Assembly: GCA_964558655.1 (NCBI GenBank)
Contig: CAZLEX010000045.1
Location: 1 to 8,639, forward strand
Direction: 5' to 3'
DNA length: 8,639 nt
Source: RGIG6353 sp964558655
GTDB lineage: Bacteria > Bacillota > Clostridia > Oscillospirales > SIG627
A program made the position numbers and the translations under genes. The notes under the pieces were generated by a model. The model was given only the letters and a program-made list of their open reading frames with translations. It ran no database searches and was not told the DNA's origin. Numbering within the stretch: position 1 is the first letter of the stretch; each line of letters starts with the position of its first letter. Of the stretch, positions 5,633 to 8,639 are shown one piece after another.

Positions 5633-6126
5633 ATATTACAGTTAAAACTCAGCACAGCAAAAGCAAAACATACAGATTTGTTTTAATATCGTTTATAATT
5701 GTGACAGCACTTTTTGCTATGGCTCAAACACCGCTTCTGACACCTGCTTTCTGGCAGGGAACAGCAGTTGTTTTTTTCGGAGCGGTCCTGTATGTGCTTG
5801 CTAAATTTCATTTAACCGAATATGTTTATACATTCAGCACAACGGAATTTGTTATTGTTAAACTTTCCGGCAACAAACAGGTTAAAGTTTGCCACTTGGA
5901 TACGGATATGATGGTTGCTCTTTATTCGGAAAAAGAGTGGAAGGAGCAGAAAAAAAACAGGCAAATAACCTGCATATATAATTATAATGCACATTTTTCG
6001 CCTGATAAATTTTGTGTTGTTTTATTTGAGCTCGGTTCAAAGCTGTCGGCAGTGAAGTTTGAAGCGTCTGAGGAAATGAAAAACGCAATGTTGAACGCTA
6101 TTCGCGACCTGAAAGAAAATCAATGA
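5629..6126 (+). CDS. two-helix membrane protein of unknown function
   Basis: This 165-aa protein has two hydrophobic segments close together (about residues 16-33 and 41-60) and then a cytosolic-looking domain of about 100 residues with beta-rich character: EYVYTFSTTEFVIVKLSG, then KQVKVCHLDTD, ending in the helix EEMKNAMLNAIRDLKENQ. This layout (two helices, then a short beta barrel-like domain closing with a helix) is reminiscent of bacterial PH-like membrane proteins. That is inference from shape, not a recognised signature. The ATG overlaps the stop of the phosphoesterase gene (ATGA at 5629-5632), with AAGGA upstream, so it is translated in tandem with it. The last 29 bp overlap the end of the convergent HTH gene. 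Confidence 0.75.
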   Translation: MNITVKTQHSKSKTYRFVLISFIIVTALFAMAQTPLLTPAFWQGTAVVFFGAVLYVLAKFHLTEYVYTFSTTEFVIVKLSGNKQVKVCHLDTDMMVALYSEKEWKEQKKNRQITCIYNYNAHFSPDKFCVVLFELGSKLSAVKFEASEEMKNAMLNAIRDLKENQ

Positions 6127-6475
6127 AATCGTTTATCATTTTCCTTTGTCCCATTGATAAAGAAAGATATTTTTCGTAGAAAATATCGCCTTGCTTTATC
6201 AGCGAAGAACTCGGAGAAAAAACAGTGCTTTCCGAATCGGGCAGGTTTCCGGTCGCAAAAATGAAATCATCGGCGGTTATACCGGCACCCGAATTCGATG
6301 CGATTTTTCTGATAAGTTTTATTCTCGGAGGGTTTTCCTGTTTGCAGGTTGCCAATTTTCTCATTTGTACATAGCTGATTCCGCAGTCGTCGGCAAACTG
6401 ACGCCAGCTTCTGTTATCTCTTGCCGCATCGAGCAAAAGTGCGAATATTTTTTTGTTAAAAGAGCTGTTAGACAT
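6098..6475 (-). CDS. HTH (XRE-like) DNA-binding protein
   Basis: This is a 125-aa probable transcriptional regulator. Residues about 10-58 look like a Cro/C1-type helical bundle: IFALLLDAARDNRSW leads to RQFADDCGISYVQMRKLA, which fits helix-turn-helix spacing, then NPPRIKLIRKIASNSG. The C-terminal half (from about residue 66) is not recognised and ends in an amphipathic helix (MGQRKMINDFIDFLSG) that could mediate dimerisation. The ATG has AGAGGAA 6 nt upstream and a near-consensus SigA promoter just beyond. The gene is divergent from radC and its promoter overlaps the radC start, so self-regulation and control of radC are possible. The 3' end overlaps the gene at 5629 by 29 bp. Its target is unknown. 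Confidence 0.8.
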   Translation of the reverse strand: MSNSSFNKKIFALLLDAARDNRSWRQFADDCGISYVQMRKLATCKQENPPRIKLIRKIASNSGAGITADDFIFATGNLPDSESTVFSPSSSLIKQGDIFYEKYLSLSMGQRKMINDFIDFLSGRE

Positions 6476-6506
6476 TTTTTGTTCCTCTCAGTTTAATAAT
6501 AACCTT

Positions 6507-6535
6507 ATTTTAAATCATCATTTCAAATATGTCAA
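6507..6535 (-). promoter_or_regulatory. near-consensus SigA promoter of the HTH gene
   Basis: On the minus strand a perfect -35 TTGACA (6535-6530) and a -10 TAAAAT (6512-6507) are separated by exactly 17 bp. The start of transcription would be near 6500, leaving a leader of about 25 nt that contains AGAGGAA. The -35 box overlaps the first codons of the longer radC reading. Confidence 0.75.
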
Positions 6536-7254
6536 GAAAAACGGGTAACAAAATGGTAAATAAAGAAAATTCACACATAAATCACAGACAGCGTATGAAA
6601 AGCCGTGCACTTAACGAAGGACTTGAGGGGTTTGATTCGCAAAGCGTGCTGGAGCTTATGCTTTTTTATGTTTTGCCGCAGGTAGATACCAAGAGTGTGG
6701 CAAAGGAACTTATTGAACACTTTGGCTCTTTTGACAATGTTTTTTCGGCAACTGTACAAGAGCTTACTCAGGTTCGCGGAATAAAACAGCACTCAGCGAC
6801 TTTTATAAAGCTTATTCCCGAATTTTCACGCTATTACCTTAAATGTCACAGTCAAAATACCGTGTGCGAAAATACAAATAATGAGATAAAGCAGAAATTC
6901 ATTTCATATTTTGCCGGTCAGGAAAATGAGATGTTTGTATGTATTTTTTTCGATGACGGGAATAATTTTATCGACATGGCTCCTGTTGCTTTGGGTACGG
7001 ATAAAGATGTTTCTTTTTCCTATCGAACTTTGGTTAATGAGGCTTTACGGCGAAACGCATATAAAATTGCTATTGCACACAATCACCCTTCCGGAGTTCC
7101 GGTGCCTTCGTTTAACGATTTTACAGCATATAATAATTTAAAAAAATCTCTCTCACAGGTTAATATCGATTTGATTGACAGCTTTATTGTGGGTAATGGA
7201 GTTTGCGTCGGAACAAAAGAAAATTTACCGGAAAATGACTGTAAAAATGCATAA
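6529..7254 (+). CDS. radC: RadC-family JAMM/MPN domain protein
   Basis: This is a RadC-like protein, long labelled a DNA repair protein although the family's biochemical role is unsettled. It has an N-terminal helical region with helix-hairpin-helix character (around residues 30-100, including LIEHFGSFDNVFSA and QVRGIKQHSA), then a JAMM zinc-metalloprotease-like domain. The metal motif is complete: E134 in NEMFVCIFF, H184-N-H186-P-S-G, then S194-x-x-D197, the pattern HxH-x7-S-x2-D. The arginine-glutamate of the usual 'REVF' segment is RT here. The length of 241 aa is normal. The start is uncertain: ATG 6529 has no ribosome binding site and overlaps the divergent promoter's -35 box. ATG 6553 (233 aa) has only a weak GGG upstream but is a reasonable alternative. 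It is followed by the hairpin at 7348-7387. Confidence 0.88.
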   Translation: MSRKTGNKMVNKENSHINHRQRMKSRALNEGLEGFDSQSVLELMLFYVLPQVDTKSVAKELIEHFGSFDNVFSATVQELTQVRGIKQHSATFIKLIPEFSRYYLKCHSQNTVCENTNNEIKQKFISYFAGQENEMFVCIFFDDGNNFIDMAPVALGTDKDVSFSYRTLVNEALRRNAYKIAIAHNHPSGVPVPSFNDFTAYNNLKKSLSQVNIDLIDSFIVGNGVCVGTKENLPENDCKNA

Positions 7255-7280
7255 CCATAAATGCTTTTTTGCAAAAACTG

Positions 7281-7307
7281 TTTTCAAAAGCAACTGCATT
7301 TTGAAAA
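7281..7307. repeat. 9-bp inverted repeat downstream of radC
   Basis: TTTTCAAAA (7281-7289) is perfectly complementary to TTTTGAAAA (7299-7307) across a 9-nt loop. It lies 26 bp past the radC stop. It is AT-rich and lacks a following U-run, so it is a poor terminator and could be chance in this composition. Confidence 0.3.
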
Positions 7308-7345
7308 TTATCAGACGGCAAATTTAACAATTTATAATCATTAAA

Positions 7346-7398
7346 GGAGCTGAGTCAATTGCTTATCTAAAAGCTTTTGACTCAGCTTTGTATATTTA
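7346..7398. terminator. strong hairpin, likely terminator of radC and possibly bidirectional
   Basis: AGCTGAGTCAA (7348-7358) pairs perfectly with TTGACTCAGCT (7377-7387), and the loop contains an inner 4-bp stem GCTT (7361-7364)/AAGC (7371-7374). Two G-U pairs can extend the base. On the plus strand it is followed by TTGTATATTTATT, a moderately U-rich tract. On the minus strand it begins 12 nt after the stop codon of the ABC transporter remnant, so it may originally have served convergent genes. Confidence 0.65.
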
Positions 7399-7399
7399 T

Positions 7400-7553
7400 T
7401 TACAGTTTCCAGCTTGCAGCAGTTTCGCGGGCGTTCACAAAACGCTTGTAGATGCCCGTTTTCACGCATTAGCTCATCGTGCGTACTTTGGTGCTGAATA
7501 ATTCGGTCTTTGTCAACTACAAGAAGAATATGGCCGTTGGCGTTATACATATC
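7400..7553 (-). pseudogene. C-terminal remnant of an ABC transporter ATPase/permease, frameshifted
   Basis: About 50 residues remain of the end of an ABC exporter ATP-binding domain. The first part reads GHILLVVDKDRIIQ, then THDELMREN (7550 down to 7458), matching the usual 'ILVVDKGRI-Q-GTHDELM' region after the H-loop. One extra G in the G run at 7455-7457 shifts the frame. In the shifted frame the sequence continues GIYKRFVNARETAASWKL and stops at TAA (7402-7400), the normal ending of such proteins. Everything upstream (Walker A, signature, Walker B) is absent, with a stop codon 15 bp before the remnant. It is therefore a degraded fragment, not a small gene, although its uninterrupted frame from 7550 to 7341 could mislead gene finders. 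Confidence 0.7.
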
Positions 7554-7638
7554 CCAAAGTAGAGGTTACAATGCGCAAAAGAGTTTCTTGACCAACTCCG
7601 TGAAGCAAGAAAATCTCAAACCGAATAAATTAAGCAAC
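7554..7638. other. decayed region without a supported gene
   Basis: A short plus-strand stretch (7572-7628) reads AKEFLDQLREARKSQTE before a stop. It has the look of a coding C-terminus, but the frame is closed just upstream and I recognise no family. It may be a second gene fragment joined here by recombination, or chance. Confidence 0.25.
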
Positions 7639-7676
7639 AAAAAAGAGTTATTAGATTTCAATCAAAAATCTAATAA
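7639..7676 (-). terminator. leftward-facing intrinsic terminator next to the IS256-type element
   Basis: TTATTAGATTT (7648-7658) and AAATCTAATAA (7666-7676) form a perfect 11-bp inverted repeat with a 7-nt loop. Read on the minus strand, the stem is followed after three bases by six Ts (7644-7639). It would stop transcription leaving the IS towards radC. The stem is AT-rich and thus only moderately stable. Confidence 0.5.
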
Positions 7677-7681
7677 ATAGC

Positions 7682-7709
7682 GGGTATATCCATGATTTTG
7701 TGTAAACTC
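7682..7709. repeat. probable terminal inverted repeat of the IS256-family element
   Basis: The stretch begins GGGTATATCCATG and contains TTTTGTGTAAA. It marks the transition from the decayed region to IS non-coding sequence, 6 bp beyond the terminator-like hairpin at 7648-7676. Its partner at the other end is not in the window, so the assignment rests on family resemblance and position. Confidence 0.4.
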
Positions 7710-7740
7710 CAAAATGATAATATAATCTAAGTTATTTATG

Positions 7741-7774
7741 AGGGATGAAATCCATATTTCGTGATTTCATTCCT
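7741..7774. repeat. 12-bp stem hairpin in the IS 3' region
   Basis: AGGGATGAAATC (7741-7752) pairs with GATTTCATTCCT (7763-7774) across a 10-nt loop. Eleven pairs are Watson-Crick. The twelfth is G-U in plus-strand RNA but C-A in minus-strand RNA, so it folds slightly better as a plus-strand transcript, that is, one reading into the IS from outside. Confidence 0.55.
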
Positions 7775-7784
7775 TAGCTGTAAT

Positions 7785-7870
7785 ATAGCATAAAAGCACA
7801 GGCATATCAAGGGCACCCTCGTTTTGAGGGCGTTCATTTTACCCTTGATTGACCGGGAGTTTTATGCTAT
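7785..7870. repeat. nested palindrome (three stacked stems) directly after the transposase stop
   Basis: The outer arms are ATAGCATAAAA (7785-7795) and TTTTATGCTAT (7860-7870), 11 bp and perfect. The middle arms are ATCAAGGG (7806-7813) and CCCTTGAT (7842-7849), 8 bp and perfect. The inner arms are CCCTC (7816-7820) and GAGGG (7826-7830) around the loop GTTTT. The outer and middle stems are separated by 10 bases on each side. The structure starts 4 bp after the transposase stop codon. It could terminate transcription, shield the element from read-through, or act at the DNA level. Confidence 0.65.
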
Positions 7871-7874
7871 CAAC

Positions 7875-8639
7875 TCAACCTGTCGGCAAAAAAATCTCAA
7901 GCTGTGAATGGATTTGCCCCCATTCACGGCATTTGCCTGTCCATTTCTTGGTAATGTCCATCATCGCAAGATAGAGCATTTTCAGCAGGCTGTCATCCGT
8001 CGGAAACACGCCCTTGTTTTTGGTAATCTTACGAAGCTTACGGTTAAAGCCCTCTATGGTATTCGTCGTGTAAATCAGCGTTCTTACATCTTGCGGATAA
8101 TTGAAGTATGTCGATAAATTCGCCCAATTATCACGCCACGGCGATTTTGGGATATTTTGAGCTCCATTTTTCATCAAAATTGTCAAGCTCGGAAAGAGCT
8201 GTCTGTTCATCAACCGCCGCATAAACCTTCTTTAAATTCGCCATAAGTGCTTTGATGTCCTTGTATGATACAAACTTAGTCATATTACGGATTTGTTGGA
8301 TAATACACTGCTGAATTTCTGTTTTGGGGAATACTACCTCTATCGCCTGAGGGAAACCCGTAAGCCCGTCAACACAGGCAATTAAGATATCATCCAGGTC
8401 TCGGTTCTTCAAGCCGTTAATAGCCGAAAGCCAAAACTTTGCACTTTCATTTTCGCCGACCCACATTCCGAGGACTTCTTTCATTCCGTCCATGTTGATG
8501 CCGATTGCTATGTAAACAGCCTTTTTAACTATTTGTCCTTCGCTTCGCACATGAAAATGGATTGCGTCCATAAATACAACTGCGTACACCTCTTCAAGCG
8601 GTCTTGACTGCCATTCTCTGACCACGGGAAGGATTTTAT
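7875..8639 (-). pseudogene. IS256-family (mutator-type) transposase, frameshifted and 5'-truncated by the window edge
   Basis: The DDE transposase of an IS256-family element is read on the minus strand. The first part (8639 to 8131) contains ILPVVREWQSRPLEEV, then VVFMDAIHFHV with the first catalytic Asp, and CVDGLTGFPQAIE with the second Asp. It ends FDEKWSSKYPKIAVA at a premature TGA. The rest is in another frame (8138 to 7875): WRDNWANLSTYFNYP, then TTNTIEGFNRKLRK with the catalytic Glu, MDITKKWTG, and the family-typical end WGQIHSQLEIF. The junction is ATC-GCC-G-TGG at 8139. The usual family sequence there has two more residues (of the type K-S) before W, so a net loss of 5 bases is likely. 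The N-terminus lies beyond the window. Programmed frameshifting is not usual in this family, so I call it inactive. Confidence 0.85.

Larger units (their letters stand above)
7682..8639 (-). mobile_element. IS256-family element, 3' part (continues past the window)
   Basis: The element has a mutator-type transposase on the minus strand (7875 to beyond 8639), a structured non-coding 3' region of about 190 bp, and a probable terminal repeat starting near 7682 (GGGTATATCCATG, then ATTTTGTGTAAACT). The TTTTGTGTAAA portion resembles ends of IS256-family elements as I remember them; the exact boundary is inferred. The other end and any 8-9 bp target duplication lie outside the window. The transposase is frameshifted, so this copy should not move on its own. 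Confidence 0.7.

Noticed and set aside
7572..7628. Gene fragment reading AKEFLDQLREARKSQTE
   Set aside because: It looks like a coding tail, but no family is recognised and the frame is closed at 7560-7562, so no gene is called.
7908..8117. Plus-strand open frame within the IS256 transposase region
   Set aside because: It is the antisense shadow of the transposase and has no ribosome binding site or family similarity.

Overview
The window looks like a chromosomal segment of a low-GC, Gram-positive gut-type Firmicute. Clostridia, and perhaps the Ruminococcaceae/Oscillospiraceae, is my inference. It rests on AT-rich codon use, strong AGGAGG/GAGGAA ribosome binding sites, SigA-type promoters, a TagO/WecA-type lipid-carrier transferase, and a set of small uncharacterised proteins of a kind I associate with Clostridia. 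No rRNA, tRNA or CRISPR array was seen.

Layout. Positions 1-265 hold the 3' end of an IS481/IS3-like insertion sequence: the transposase C-terminus and a probable terminal repeat, followed by a second, inverted copy of that repeat at 293-318. An unrecognised 156-aa gene lies at 528-998. A good SigA promoter (1021-1048) then drives trpS (1144-2148). Next come a tagO/wecA-like UDP-GlcNAc:undecaprenyl-phosphate transferase (2184-3314) and a membrane-anchored protein of unknown function (3336-4127), all on the plus strand with short gaps. Facing them is a tight minus-strand operon of three small uncharacterised proteins (5076 down to 4117), whose last gene overlaps the anchored-protein gene by 11 bp. 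Divergent from that operon is a YfcE-type metallophosphoesterase starting at a TTG (5141-5632), coupled by an ATGA overlap to a two-helix membrane protein (5629-6126). A minus-strand HTH regulator (6475-6098) overlaps the membrane-protein gene tail to tail and is divergent from a RadC-family JAMM protein (6529-7254).

The right end is decayed and mobile. A strong hairpin (7348-7387) ends radC. It is followed by the frameshifted C-terminal remnant of an ABC transporter (minus strand, 7550-7400), a terminator-like hairpin facing left (7639-7676), and an IS256-family element running off the right edge from about 7682. Its transposase is broken by a frameshift at about 8139, which separates the first two catalytic aspartates from the glutamate. 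Its 3' flank contains two notable hairpins, one of them a nested, nearly symmetric 86-nt structure directly after the stop codon.

Together the core genes cover tryptophan-tRNA charging, the first lipid-linked step of cell-wall glycopolymer synthesis, a phosphoesterase and a RadC protein. No defence or biosynthetic system is evident. The less ordinary elements are the three-gene small-protein operon, a possible RNA switch in the trpS leader, overlapping convergent and divergent gene arrangements, and the IS-associated palindromes.
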